A DNA stretch of 64,000 nucleotides from Sphaerisporangium sp040685555 (GTDB lineage Bacteria; Actinomycetota; Actinomycetes; Streptosporangiales; Streptosporangiaceae), in the NCBI RefSeq assembly GCF_040685555.1, contig NZ_JBFBIK010000008.1, forward strand, positions 56,567-120,566. The letters are read 5' to 3'. Positions 15,626 to 24,166 of this stretch are shown here, piece after piece. Positions within the stretch are counted from its first letter, which is position 1. Each line of letters opens with the position of its first letter. Both the position numbers and the translations under genes were made by a program. A model generated the notes under the pieces. That model was not told the origin of the DNA. It searched no databases and saw only the letters and a program-made list of their open reading frames with translations.

Positions 15626-18106
15626 ATGGGCGTCATCAGCGACTTCCCGTCTGCTCACGACCATTGGGTCCGCGATCTCGATGAATCGGTCCTGGGCGCT
15701 TTCGGCCGCTTCGACGGCGCCTTCGAGGCGGGGCATGCCTCCCTCCACGACCTGGTCGATGTCTCGGATGATCACGACCGGCGGGTGTTCGGCCGCTGGA
15801 CACAGCTGCGGCTCGCCAAGGGCCTCGATGGTGGTGGCGACTACGAGGAGCGCGTCCTGCGCGCAGTGCGGTTCGTCGCGGAGAGCGATATTCCGTGGAC
15901 CGTCCAGGATGTCGGCTTCCTCTGGGGAGCCGCCAACGCGCTGATGACCTGGCGGCACACGAACTACCCGGAGCTGTACCGCATCCCGCTGGCCGCCGTC
16001 CGATGCCTGAGCTATTCCGAGCGCCGCCGGACTCTCGAATGGACGCCGGGCTGGTTCCGCCGGTACCACAAGCCGGTCTGGGAGGCGCTGCACGACCAGC
16101 TCGACGACATCCTGACCGAACCGGCCGAGAACGGCCCGGCCGGGGCGGTGCGTAACGTGCTGTGGGACTGCGACGACTTCGCCTGTCTCCTGGCCGAGAA
16201 GTACGGCCCGAGGCTGGCAGATCCGGCCGTGCTGCCTCTGCTGCGCCACTGGAACACCGCACGGTCCGCAAGGCCCAGCGTCAGGTGGCTCAAGACGGCG
16301 AAGACGCTGCTGACGGCCGAGGCGGCCGGTCTTGTCCGCGAGCTTCTCGGCCTCGTCGCCGCGCGCCGGGAGAAGACGATCGAGCGCCGGGCCGACAACG
16401 GTTACGAGTGGCGGGAGACCGTCTTCCTGCACGAACGCACGGCCATACCCGTGCGCGGCATGGTCTGGACGTGCGAGCTGATCGACGAGCCGTGGGTCAC
16501 CTCACTCCTGGGAGACATCGCCGTCACGACCGGAACGGGAATCGGCGGTTCGGGGGCCAACTCCCGGAGCGAGATGCTGGCCAATGCCGCCGTGGGCACC
16601 GTGGCGCGCAGGGGCGGGCTCGACACCGTGGCGCAGCTCGCCCGCGTCCAGGCCAAGGTCCGCAAGAAGTCGGTGCTCACGAACGTGAACCGCACGCTGG
16701 ACGTGGTGGCGGAACAGGCGAAGCTGTCTCCGGAGCAGTTGCTCGACCGCACGGTGCCGGCCTTCGGGCTCGGTCCGGAGGGAGTGCGCGAGGAGAAGAT
16801 CGGTGACTGTCTCGTACGGCTCTGCGTGGACGGTCCCGCCCTCCAGTTCGTCAACGCTGCGGGCAAGGCGGTCAAGTCGGCGCCGCAGTCGATCCGCAAG
16901 GAGCCGGCGCTGGCGGAGCTGAAGACCACGCTCAAGGAGCTGAAGCAGGCGCTTCCGGCCGAGCGGTTCCGGTTGGAGCGGGCCCTGATCACGGGGCGGA
17001 TGTGGCGCTGGCGCCAGGTCGAGGAGTTCTTCCTCGACCACCCCGTCACGGGCCCGTACGCGCGCACCCTGATCTGGCAGATCCTGCAGGGCCCGGCGGG
17101 CATCCCGGTCAAGATGGGCAATGGGTGGGAGCTCACCGATCCCCTGGGCCGCCGCATCCAACTCCGGCCGGACACCCCGGTACTACTGTGGCACCCGATC
17201 CGGGAGACCGCCGAGGACGTGCGCGCCTGGCGTGACCACCTGCTGGACGCCGGGGTGCGCCAGCCGTTCAAGCAGGCCTTCCGCGAGGTCTACCTGCTCA
17301 CCCCCGCCGAGGAGCGGACCGCGACCTACTCCAACCGGTTCGCCGGCCATGTGCTGCGCTACGGCCAGGCCAAGGCGCTGCTGTCCCAGCGCGGCTGGAC
17401 CGGCCTGTCCATCGGCCACTGGGACTACGAGTGCAACGGAGACCAGGGCGAGGCGCTCAAGGAGCTGTCCGGGTGGCGGGCGCGCTGGGGGATGCGCGTG
17501 ACCTCCGGCGCCGAGGCCGACCAGTGGGGCACGGCGTCGTTCTGCCTCAGCGAGGAGCTCCACTTCTACCACCGGCCAGAGGATGCGCGCGGCCACAACG
17601 AGCGGGCGGGCTACCTCCTCCCCCGCGACGGCATACCGCTGACCGAGGTTCCGCCTCTGGTGCTGTCCGAGGTGCTGCGCGACGCCGACCTCGCCGTGGG
17701 GGTCACCTCGGCCGGGCTCGACCAGCAGGCGATCGGCGGGCACGAGGAGTACTGGCACTCCTACGGCTTCGGCGAGCTCACCGAGACCGCCCGCACCCGC
17801 AGGGACGCGCTCGCGCGCCTGTTGCCACGGCTGAAGATCGCCGACCGGGCCGAGCTGACCGACCGGTTCCTGCGCGTACGCGGAGACCTGCGCACGTACA
17901 AGATCCACCTGGGTTCCGGGAACATCCTGATGGAGCCCAACGACGCCTACCTCTGCATCGTCCCCGGCGCCGACCGCGCGGCGAAGACGGTGTTCCTGCC
18001 CTTCGAAGAGGACGGCGGCATGCTGTCCGTCATCCTCTCCAAGGCCTTCCTCCTGGCCAACGACACCACCATCACCGACCCCACCATCACCCGCCAGCTC
18101 TCCTGA
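15626..18106 (+). CDS. DUF4132 (MolR/YehI-type) large protein
   Basis: 826 residues. The C-terminal ~330 residues carry the DUF4132 pattern: LDAGVRQPFKQAFREVYLLT, NRFAGHVLRYGQAKALLSQRGW, EVLRDADLAVGVTSAGLD and FLRVRGDLRTYKIHLGSGNILM. The N-terminal ~500 residues are alpha-helical and repeat-like (TAKTLLTAEAAGLVRELLGL, SEMLANAAVGTVARRGGLDTVAQL), resembling HEAT/ARM scaffolds. No enzyme motif is visible and no membrane segment is present. The family (E. coli YehI relatives) has no established biochemical role that I can state. It forms a two-gene unit with the 130-residue protein and is followed by a strong terminator. A scrap of a second DUF4132 gene lies 350 bases downstream. Confidence 0.88.
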   Translation: MGVISDFPSAHDHWVRDLDESVLGAFGRFDGAFEAGHASLHDLVDVSDDHDRRVFGRWTQLRLAKGLDGGGDYEERVLRAVRFVAESDIPWTVQDVGFLWGAANALMTWRHTNYPELYRIPLAAVRCLSYSERRRTLEWTPGWFRRYHKPVWEALHDQLDDILTEPAENGPAGAVRNVLWDCDDFACLLAEKYGPRLADPAVLPLLRHWNTARSARPSVRWLKTAKTLLTAEAAGLVRELLGLVAARREKTIERRADNGYEWRETVFLHERTAIPVRGMVWTCELIDEPWVTSLLGDIAVTTGTGIGGSGANSRSEMLANAAVGTVARRGGLDTVAQLARVQAKVRKKSVLTNVNRTLDVVAEQAKLSPEQLLDRTVPAFGLGPEGVREEKIGDCLVRLCVDGPALQFVNAAGKAVKSAPQSIRKEPALAELKTTLKELKQALPAERFRLERALITGRMWRWRQVEEFFLDHPVTGPYARTLIWQILQGPAGIPVKMGNGWELTDPLGRRIQLRPDTPVLLWHPIRETAEDVRAWRDHLLDAGVRQPFKQAFREVYLLTPAEERTATYSNRFAGHVLRYGQAKALLSQRGWTGLSIGHWDYECNGDQGEALKELSGWRARWGMRVTSGAEADQWGTASFCLSEELHFYHRPEDARGHNERAGYLLPRDGIPLTEVPPLVLSEVLRDADLAVGVTSAGLDQQAIGGHEEYWHSYGFGELTETARTRRDALARLLPRLKIADRAELTDRFLRVRGDLRTYKIHLGSGNILMEPNDAYLCIVPGADRAAKTVFLPFEEDGGMLSVILSKAFLLANDTTITDPTITRQLS

Positions 18107-18208
18107 TGGGGTCAGTGATGGACAAGTCCCAAAAGCCTGAGACTTGGATGTCGCGTGTTCGGTTGTGATCAGGCCCGGCGGGGAACTACTCTCAGTGAGA
18201 CTTAGGCA

Positions 18209-18248
18209 GGGGAGTCGCCCGTACGGGCCGCTCCCCATCGCCTTTTTT
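18209..18248 (+). terminator. Rho-independent terminator of the DUF4132 unit
   Basis: Stem GGGGAG/CTCCCC (18209-18214 with 18231-18236) enclosing the inner palindrome CCCGTACGGG, followed by six T at 18243-18248. This is the most canonical intrinsic terminator in the window. Confidence 0.75.
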
Positions 18249-18322
18249 GGGCCTTCCGCAGGAGGATTCTCGCCGATCCGGCCTCCTGAGTCGCCCCCTT
18301 CTCAAGGATCACATGTCCATGG

Positions 18323-18457
18323 TCAGGCGGTTAAGTCCGTTTTCAGGTGGTCGAGGAAGGTAGTCCACTCCACAGGGGTAAAGACGAGGGCGGGGCCGTT
18401 GCGGTCCTTGCTGTCGCGTACGGCCCGGCGGCCACCACGCAAGTGGGCAACCTCGAC
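18323..18457 (-). pseudogene. DUF397 gene remnant, C-terminal half only
   Basis: The minus strand reads VEVAHLRGGRRAVRDSKD.. through EWTTFLDHLKTDLTA and a stop. This is the last ~45 residues of a DUF397 protein and is closely similar to the intact copy at 24167-24379. The N-terminal half (WRKSxxSGxxGNC) is missing. At about 18457 the sequence switches abruptly to plus-strand DUF4132-derived sequence. An in-frame ATG upstream would give a 66-residue chimera, but its N-terminus is antisense DUF4132, so it is treated as broken. Confidence 0.7.
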
Positions 18458-18530
18458 CCGGTTCCTGCGCGTACGCGGTGACTTGCGCACGTACAAGATC
18501 CATACCACCATCCGCCAACTCACCGCCTGA
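18458..18530 (+). pseudogene. DUF4132 gene remnant (internal piece fused to C-terminus)
   Basis: About 45 bases here (18459-18503) nearly repeat 17865-17907 of the intact DUF4132 gene and encode FLRVRGDLRTYKIH. They are followed directly by codons for TTIRQLTA and a stop, matching the end of the intact protein (TITRQLS). About 58 residues that normally lie between are deleted. It marks a former second DUF4132 gene, or a decayed partial duplication, joined head-to-head with a DUF397 remnant. Confidence 0.65.
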
Positions 18531-18589
18531 CGCCGCCGGTCGCTTCAAGGCCGAGCCCTTACGGACGGAAGGCACCCACCCGGCGGATG

Positions 18590-18835
18590 TCAGCCGGCCC
18601 AGGTCACGTTGAAGATCCGGATCAGCTCGACCTTCTCGTCGATCTGGAAGAACAACACGCCGAAGTCACCGAAGAGCGTCTGCCGGAACTCCGGCTCATC
18701 TGGGTAGAGCACCTGAGCGTCCCATGGCGCGTCGACCAGATCCGCAACGCGCTTGACCAAAGCGTCGAACGCTTCACCAGGGAGACCTTTGAGCTGCACC
18801 AGAGCCGACACGTGGAACTCCACGCGATAGCTCAC
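18590..18835 (-). CDS. RelE/ParE-fold toxin of a type II toxin-antitoxin pair
   Basis: 81 residues from GTG 18835, which overlaps the stop of the upstream gene (GTGA). The pattern fits the compact RelE/ParE fold: an N-terminal strand YRVEFHVSALVQLKGLP, helix GEAFDALVKRVADLV, then the strands RQTLFGDFGVLFFQIDEKVELIRIFNVTWAG. Members either cleave mRNA on the ribosome (RelE) or inhibit gyrase (ParE). The residues that would decide between them are not clear here. It is downstream of and coupled to the DUF6247-like putative antitoxin, the order expected for such modules. Confidence 0.72.
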   Translation of the reverse strand: MSYRVEFHVSALVQLKGLPGEAFDALVKRVADLVDAPWDAQVLYPDEPEFRQTLFGDFGVLFFQIDEKVELIRIFNVTWAG

Positions 18836-19122
18836 AGGCGTTCGCTCCAGCCGGGGATGACGTTCTCCGCTGGGACGAACTCCTCTGAGCGCCGCTCGCG
18901 GGCGGCCTGAGCCGCACTCTCGAAGTCCGGGTTGGAGAAGGCCGCCGCCCGCAGACGCCACACATGCAAGAGGTCACGGAGCTGATGGAACCGCCAGACC
19001 TCATGGGCGGCGTCCAAGGCTCTGTGATATTCACTGAGGAACTGCTCATGCCACATCTCGGGCAGGATGCGCAAGATCTCCGCCGGGTCGTCCCTGGCAT
19101 CATGCAGCGGCTCAGCGGTCAT
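18832..19122 (-). CDS. DUF6247-like putative antitoxin
   Basis: 96 residues from ATG 19122. The pattern ILRILPEMWHEQFLSEYHRALDAAHEVWRFHQLRDLLHVWRLRA matches the all-helical DUF6247 family that actinomycetes encode next to ParE-like toxins. It would neutralise the toxin and probably autoregulate. No classic DNA-binding motif is evident, so its role rests on family context and on the 4-base overlap with the toxin gene. Confidence 0.68.
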   Translation of the reverse strand: MTAEPLHDARDDPAEILRILPEMWHEQFLSEYHRALDAAHEVWRFHQLRDLLHVWRLRAAAFSNPDFESAAQAARERRSEEFVPAENVIPGWSERL

Positions 19123-19203
19123 GGGCTCAGCCTAACCCGCACGGGAGTACCGCCGCCCCCGTACGAGCCAGAGTGGAAACGCGGTCAGAGCGGTGTGCCG
19201 ACA

Positions 19204-19380
19204 TCAGGAGAAATGATCGACCTTCAGGTGGTCAAGGAAGGCGCCCCACTCCGCGGTCCTTGCTATCAGGCACGGCGCGGCGCCCGCTGGACAGCAGGGC
19301 AATCTCGACACAGTTGCTTCCGTCTCCCCCAGAGAAGCTCGACTTAGAGCCGATTCGCGAGCTGATGCCCGAACTGTCGT
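19204..19380 (-). pseudogene. Frameshifted DUF397 gene
   Basis: One minus-strand frame reads KSSFSGGDGSNCVEIALLSSGRR..DSKDR, the N-terminal two thirds of a DUF397 protein without a proper start. The last third (EWGAFLDHLKVDHFS and stop at 19204) is in another frame. About eight codons between DSKDR and EWGAF are missing at an ACCGCGGAG junction, so a deletion of non-multiple-of-three length broke the gene. The following 19381-19628 shows nothing but the leader of the LuxR-type gene. Confidence 0.7.
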
Positions 19381-19628
19381 AGCGTGATCGGGTGGATCTG
19401 CAGGTCCCCCGCTCCGCCTCGCCTCGATTACCAAAGAGCTGAAGCCGCCGAGCGGACTCAGCCCGAATAGTTCGTCGGCGAGAGTAGCCGTAGCATTCGG
19501 GCCGCTCAGCGAGGATGCTAAGAATTTGCACACGACGCTGTTTGCCGGTAGATGCGGCCCCGCAGTTGGCGGTCGCCGTTGTCTTCGAGGTGGTGTTTGA
19601 CGTATCCGAAGAGAACGTCGCTGATGCG

Positions 19629-22412
19629 ATGAGCGTTGGGATCATCGGGCGGGAGGCCGAGTTGGGGATCGTCACGCGTTTCCTCGACTCGTTGTCCACC
19701 GGCCCGGCGGGGCTGGTGCTCCAAGGGGAGCCCGGCATCGGCAAGACGACGCTGTGGGTCGGCGCGGTTGGGCAGGCGCGGCGGCGTGGCTTTCGCATCC
19801 TGGCGTGCCGCCCTGCGGCGGTGGAGACGCAGCTGTCGTACGCGTCGCTGGCCGACCTGCTTGGGGATCTGCCCGCCGCCGTACTGGGAAGCTTGCCGGA
19901 TCCACAACGCCGGGCGATCGATGTCGTCCTGCTGCGGTCCGACCCCGAGGCCGCCTCCCCGGATCGCCGCGCCACCGGCGCCGCGCTGCTGTCCATCGTG
20001 GAGCGGCTCGCCGACGACGGACCGGTTCTGCTGGCGATCGACGACCTGCAATGGATGGACACCTCCAGTGTCCAGGCGATCGGGTTCGCGGTGCGCCGCC
20101 TGCGCTCACCGGTCGGCGTGTTGGCGGCGCTACGGATCGGGGAGCACGACGATCCGGGTCCGCTCGTCCGGCTACCGGATCCCGACCGCATGCGGCATCT
20201 GCGGGTGGGGCCGTTGAGCCTTGGTGCGCTACACGGGGTGATCCGGGCACGGCTCGGGCAGTCGCTGCCCCGGCCGGCGATGGTTCGCGTCCAGCAGGTG
20301 TCGGGCGGCAACCCGTTCTACGCGCTCGAACTCGCCCGGACGGTGGGGGACGGCCGCGCGTCCGGTCCGGTGTGGCCGCTGTCGACCGACCTGGCCCATC
20401 TCGTCCGCGACCGTGTCGGGCGGATACCGGCCGGCGTCCAGCAGGCGCTGCTCGCGGTCGCGGCGCTCGCCGATCCGACGGTTGAGGCTGTCCAACTCGC
20501 GGTGCGTATCGATTCCGGCGAGGTCGATCGGCTGCTCGAAAACGCCGAGCGGGCCGGCCTGATCCGCCTCGACGGCCATCGCGTCCAATTCACCCATGCG
20601 TTGCTCGCCGCCGGCGTCTACGCGGCCGCGTCGCCGGGCGACCGACGCGCGATGCACCGCCGGCTCGCGGCCGGCCCGGTCGACCTTGAGGAGCGGGCCC
20701 GCCACTTGGCGCTCGGAGCGGTTCGGGCCGACCAGGAGACCGCGGCGGCGCTCGACGAGGCCGCCGACCGGGCTCGGCGACGGGGTGCGCCGGCCGCCGC
20801 CGCCGAACTGCTCGACCTGGCCGTCGAGCTCGGAGCGGACGCCCCCGAACGCCGGATCCGGTCGGCCCAGCACCACTTCGACGCGGGCGACCCTGTGCGG
20901 GCCCGCACCATGCTGGAGGAGGTGGTCGCGGCTCTGGCACCGGGTCGGTTGCGGGCCGAGGCGCTGCGGCTGCTCGCCACGTTACGGCTGCACGATGACG
21001 ACTACCGCGAGGCGGCGAGCTACCTGCAGCGAGCGCTCGACGAGACCGGTACGGACCGGTGGCTACGCGTCCGGATCCTGATCGAGCTGCTCTACGTCCT
21101 GGTCAACCTCGGTCGCATTCCAGACGCTAACCAGCTGACCGGCAGCACGGTGGCCGACGCCGAAGGGCTGGGCGATCCCGGCCTGCTGGCCAATGCGCTC
21201 GCCGGAGCGGTGATGATCCGCTTTCTGAGCGGTGGCGGGCTCGACGAGCCGACCCTGAGGCGCGCCCTCGAACTGGAGAACCGCGACGTACCCGCCCCGA
21301 TCATGTTGCGTCCGAGCTTGATCAGCAGCCTGCTGCTCGGCTGGACGGGCCGGCTCGACCAGGCCCGGGACCAGTTGGTCGCGCTGCGCCGGAGCTGCCT
21401 GGACCGCGGCGAGGAAAGCGACCTGATGTTCGGCGCCTTCCACCACGTGATCGTCGAGTGCTGGCGGGGAAACCTGGCCGAGGCGCACCTGATCGCTGAG
21501 GACACGCTGGAACGGGCGTGGCAACTGGGCACCGGCCTGCCGTTCGCGGTCGCACTGTCGACCCACGCCACCGTCGCCGCCTACGCCGGCCGAACCGACG
21601 AGGCTCGCCGGGCGGCCCGCGAGGCGCTGGTGATCTTTGAGCGGGGCAGCTGTCTCGCGGTCACCGTGTGGCCGACGATCACCCTGGGCTTCCTGGAGGT
21701 GTCGCTCGGGAACTACGAGGCGGCGGCCGCGACGCTGGGCCCGCTGGTGGGCGCCGCGACGGCTATGGGGTACGGGGAACCGACGGCCGCCCCGTTCGCG
21801 CCCGACGCCGCTGAGGCCCTCATCGCCGTGGGACGGCTGGACGAGGCGGCGGCGCTGGTGGAGCAACTGGAACGCAACGGCCGCCGGCTTGACCGCGCCT
21901 GGGCGCTGGCGCTCGGGGCCCGCTGCCGGAGCCTGCTGCTGGCCGCACGAGGAGACCTCGATGCGGCGTCCGATGCGGCCGAGCGGAGCCTGGCCGAGCA
22001 CGAGCGGCTGCCGATGCCGTTCGAGCGGGCCCGTACCCAGCTGGTCCTGGGCCGAATCCAACGACGGCGCCGGCTCAAGCGGGCGGCCGCTACGGCGTTG
22101 CAGGACGCGGTACGCGTCTTCGATGAGCTCGGTACCCCGCTGTGGGCCGCGCGCGCCCGGGCCGACCTCGAACGCGTCGGCGCCGGCCACTCCGGCGGCA
22201 CTGAGCTCACCCCGTCAGAACGGCGGGTCGCCGAGTTGGCCGCGACCGGCATGACCAATCGCGATGTCGCCGCAGCCCTGTTCATCAGCGCGAAGACCGT
22301 CGAGGCCAACCTTGCCCGCGTCTACCGCAAGCTGAGCATCCGCTCGCGCGCCGAACTCGGTCACCGGATGGCCGCCGCGCCCCATAGGGAAACACCTGAT
22401 TCTTCGCGTTAA
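19629..22412 (+). CDS. LAL-type (large ATP-binding) LuxR-family transcriptional regulator
   Basis: 927 residues from ATG 19629 (MSVGIIGREAEL), the family's usual start; an upstream in-frame ATG at 19515 would add 38 unlikely residues. The N-terminal AAA-type NTPase has Walker A VLQGEPGIGKTTLW (about residue 33) and Walker B VLLAIDDLQWMD. A central helical TPR-like region of ~500 residues follows. The C-terminal LuxR HTH begins at about residue 860 (LTPSERRVAELAATGMTNRDVAAALFIS..KTVEANLARVYRKL). Such proteins activate operons on binding an effector. It heads an apparent operon with the next two genes (21-base gap, then a 4-base overlap), the likely targets. No effector can be predicted. Confidence 0.92.
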   Translation: MSVGIIGREAELGIVTRFLDSLSTGPAGLVLQGEPGIGKTTLWVGAVGQARRRGFRILACRPAAVETQLSYASLADLLGDLPAAVLGSLPDPQRRAIDVVLLRSDPEAASPDRRATGAALLSIVERLADDGPVLLAIDDLQWMDTSSVQAIGFAVRRLRSPVGVLAALRIGEHDDPGPLVRLPDPDRMRHLRVGPLSLGALHGVIRARLGQSLPRPAMVRVQQVSGGNPFYALELARTVGDGRASGPVWPLSTDLAHLVRDRVGRIPAGVQQALLAVAALADPTVEAVQLAVRIDSGEVDRLLENAERAGLIRLDGHRVQFTHALLAAGVYAAASPGDRRAMHRRLAAGPVDLEERARHLALGAVRADQETAAALDEAADRARRRGAPAAAAELLDLAVELGADAPERRIRSAQHHFDAGDPVRARTMLEEVVAALAPGRLRAEALRLLATLRLHDDDYREAASYLQRALDETGTDRWLRVRILIELLYVLVNLGRIPDANQLTGSTVADAEGLGDPGLLANALAGAVMIRFLSGGGLDEPTLRRALELENRDVPAPIMLRPSLISSLLLGWTGRLDQARDQLVALRRSCLDRGEESDLMFGAFHHVIVECWRGNLAEAHLIAEDTLERAWQLGTGLPFAVALSTHATVAAYAGRTDEARRAAREALVIFERGSCLAVTVWPTITLGFLEVSLGNYEAAAATLGPLVGAATAMGYGEPTAAPFAPDAAEALIAVGRLDEAAALVEQLERNGRRLDRAWALALGARCRSLLLAARGDLDAASDAAERSLAEHERLPMPFERARTQLVLGRIQRRRRLKRAAATALQDAVRVFDELGTPLWAARARADLERVGAGHSGGTELTPSERRVAELAATGMTNRDVAAALFISAKTVEANLARVYRKLSIRSRAELGHRMAAAPHRETPDSSR

Positions 22413-22433
22413 TCGTCGATCTAGCGTGAACCC

Positions 22434-22745
22434 ATGCGCCGACCGCCAACGCCCGACCTGTCCCACTACCTCGTCGAGTGGTACCGCTCGGACGTAACCG
22501 GTGAGCTACTGGAACAGGCGGCACACACGATCGGCCGCTCGATCGACGAGATGACGGCCGAAGGCACCGTGATCGACCTCCTGCTGACGGTGTTCGTACC
22601 CGGGGACGAGGTCGGCTTCTGCCTTTTCGCGGCCGGGTCACCGGCGTCGGTCGAGCAGGCGTGCCGGCGGGCAGGGCTCACCTTCGACCGCATCATGCCG
22701 TGTCTCACCCCCGCAGGCGACCGCACACGAACGAGGACGCCATGA
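22434..22745 (+). CDS. DUF4242/SCO4226-like small protein
   Basis: 103 residues from ATG 22434. It begins with YLVEWYRSDVTGELLEQAAHTI and has TVFVPGDEVGFCLFAAGSPASVEQACRRAGLTFDRI, the ferredoxin-like alpha/beta pattern of the DUF4242 family (the characterised Streptomyces relative is nickel-responsive SCO4226). The His ligands of that protein are not clearly conserved here, so metal binding is uncertain. It sits between the LAL regulator and the hemerythrin-reductase fusion, and its stop overlaps the fusion's start (ATGA, 22742-22745). Confidence 0.65.
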   Translation: MRRPPTPDLSHYLVEWYRSDVTGELLEQAAHTIGRSIDEMTAEGTVIDLLLTVFVPGDEVGFCLFAAGSPASVEQACRRAGLTFDRIMPCLTPAGDRTRTRTP

Positions 22746-23836
22746 CCAACGCCGTACCTGACACCCACGACATGGTGGTCATCCACCGGATCTTCCGCCG
22801 AGAGTTCCGGCTCCTCGCCGACCTGGTACGGCGTGCACCGGCCGGCGACACCCCGCGGGCCGCGAACATCGCCGAACACCTCGAGTTCACCCTCACGGCC
22901 CTGCACTACCATCACAGCACCGAGGACGAGTACCTGTGGCCAAGGCTCCTGGAGCGCGCGCAACCACAGGCCGAGCTCGTGCACCGGATGCAGGGCCAGC
23001 ACGAGGTCGTCGCCGGGTCCAGTGAGCACGCGCGGCGCCTGCTCCAACAGTGGCGTAGCGACCCGACCGCGGCGCTAGGGCGTGAACTGGCCGCGACGCT
23101 CACCCGGCTGTCCGACGCGCTCGCCGAGCACCTGGACGAGGAGGAGGCACACATCCTCCCGCTGGTACGCGACCATCTCACCGTCGCGGAGTGGGAGGAA
23201 GTCGGGCGGCAGTCCTTCGACAAGTTCCCGCGCAGCGCGATGCCGATCATGGTCGGCCAGATGCTGGAGGTCGCGACGGCGACCGACCGCGACCTGTTCT
23301 TCGGCAAACTGCCGCCGCCCGCCCGCGTGATGTGGCGGCTGGTGGGCCAACGGCGCTACGCCCGCTACATCCGGCGGGTCCGCGGCGTACCGCCCGGCGC
23401 TATGCACCCGGCGCTGAAGAGTGCCATGCGGACGAGCACGGCGGCCGCCGTGTGGCTCTACCGTCGAACAAACGGCCGCGTCGGCGGTACCGCGAAAGGT
23501 CTCCCGCTCCTGCTGCTGACCGTGCCCGGCCGCAAGACGGGCACGCCCCGTACCGTTGCGGTCGCGTGCTTCCGGCACGATGGCGGCTATGTGGTCATCG
23601 GGTCCGCCGGTGGCATGAAGAACAACCCGCAGTGGATTGGGAACCTCAGGGCGGCCGGATGGGCGCGGATCCAACTCGGCGGCGAGGAGCACGACGTCGA
23701 CGCCCGGGTGACCGAGGGGACCGAGCGGGACGACCTGTGGGCCGGCGTGGTACTCGCCCGCGCACCGTTCTTCAGCAGATACCAAGAGAAGTCCGGCCGG
23801 GTCATCCCGATCGCGGTGCTGCACCCGCGGCCCTGA
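22742..23836 (+). CDS. Fusion of hemerythrin-like HHE domain and Ddn/F420-type nitroreductase-family domain
   Basis: 364 residues from ATG 22742. Residues ~8-150 are a hemerythrin-like four-helix bundle: MVVIHRIFRREF, TALHYHHSTEDEYLWPRL, MQGQHEVV and LAEHLDEEEAHILPLV give the His/Glu/Asp ligands for a di-iron centre. After a linker with an amphipathic stretch, residues ~230-364 match the deazaflavin-dependent (Ddn-type) nitroreductase/quinone reductase family: LLLLTVPGRKTGTPRTVAVACF, YVVIGSAGGMKNNPQWIGNLRA. The usual arrangement is two separate proteins. The fusion suggests an oxygen- or NO-sensing/scavenging iron site feeding or gating an F420H2-dependent reductase. The regulator two genes upstream probably controls it. 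Confidence 0.82.
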   Translation: MTNAVPDTHDMVVIHRIFRREFRLLADLVRRAPAGDTPRAANIAEHLEFTLTALHYHHSTEDEYLWPRLLERAQPQAELVHRMQGQHEVVAGSSEHARRLLQQWRSDPTAALGRELAATLTRLSDALAEHLDEEEAHILPLVRDHLTVAEWEEVGRQSFDKFPRSAMPIMVGQMLEVATATDRDLFFGKLPPPARVMWRLVGQRRYARYIRRVRGVPPGAMHPALKSAMRTSTAAAVWLYRRTNGRVGGTAKGLPLLLLTVPGRKTGTPRTVAVACFRHDGGYVVIGSAGGMKNNPQWIGNLRAAGWARIQLGGEEHDVDARVTEGTERDDLWAGVVLARAPFFSRYQEKSGRVIPIAVLHPRP

Positions 23837-24166
23837 CACCCAGAGCACCGACCGCGGTACGTTCGCGGCTGCGCGAGAAGCGGTGAGGCTGCTGGGAATT
23901 CCGTGGCCCACAACCCCGAGGCGAGGCCCGGATCAGGGGCGCGCAGCAGGCACTTGCCGAGAAAAGCTTGCCCCGGGTCGCATGCGCAGCAGTGGCGATA
24001 CCCGGGGCGTACGTGAGCCAGCATAACTTCCTCCCGGTCGCGACAGGAGGTGTGCGATGGATCGCAGGCGGGCGTCGTGGACGGTAGCCCGCTCCAACGG
24101 ATCTGAAGTGGAGAGACCCTCCGGGGTAACCCGAAGGGCCGCTTATGTATCTATGCGATCCGTCGG
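23837..24166. other. Intergenic region without a convincing gene
   Basis: 330 bases. A minus-strand frame starting at ATG 24024 after GGGAGGAAG (begins MLAHVRPGYRHCCACDPGQ) looks like a possible small or decayed gene, but it runs on antisense into the HHE-reductase gene, and I do not recognise it. Nothing else is visible. Confidence 0.3.

Noticed and set aside
19515..19628. Upstream ATG giving the LAL regulator 38 extra residues
   Set aside because: The extension is not like the family N-terminus; the next ATG at 19629 begins at the usual GREAEL position.
23587..24024. Minus-strand frame with a good ribosome site (GGGAGGAAG) beginning MLAHVRPGYRHCCACDPG
   Set aside because: It runs over 250 bases antisense to the conserved Ddn domain and is not a recognised family; at most a short decayed gene in the 330-base gap.
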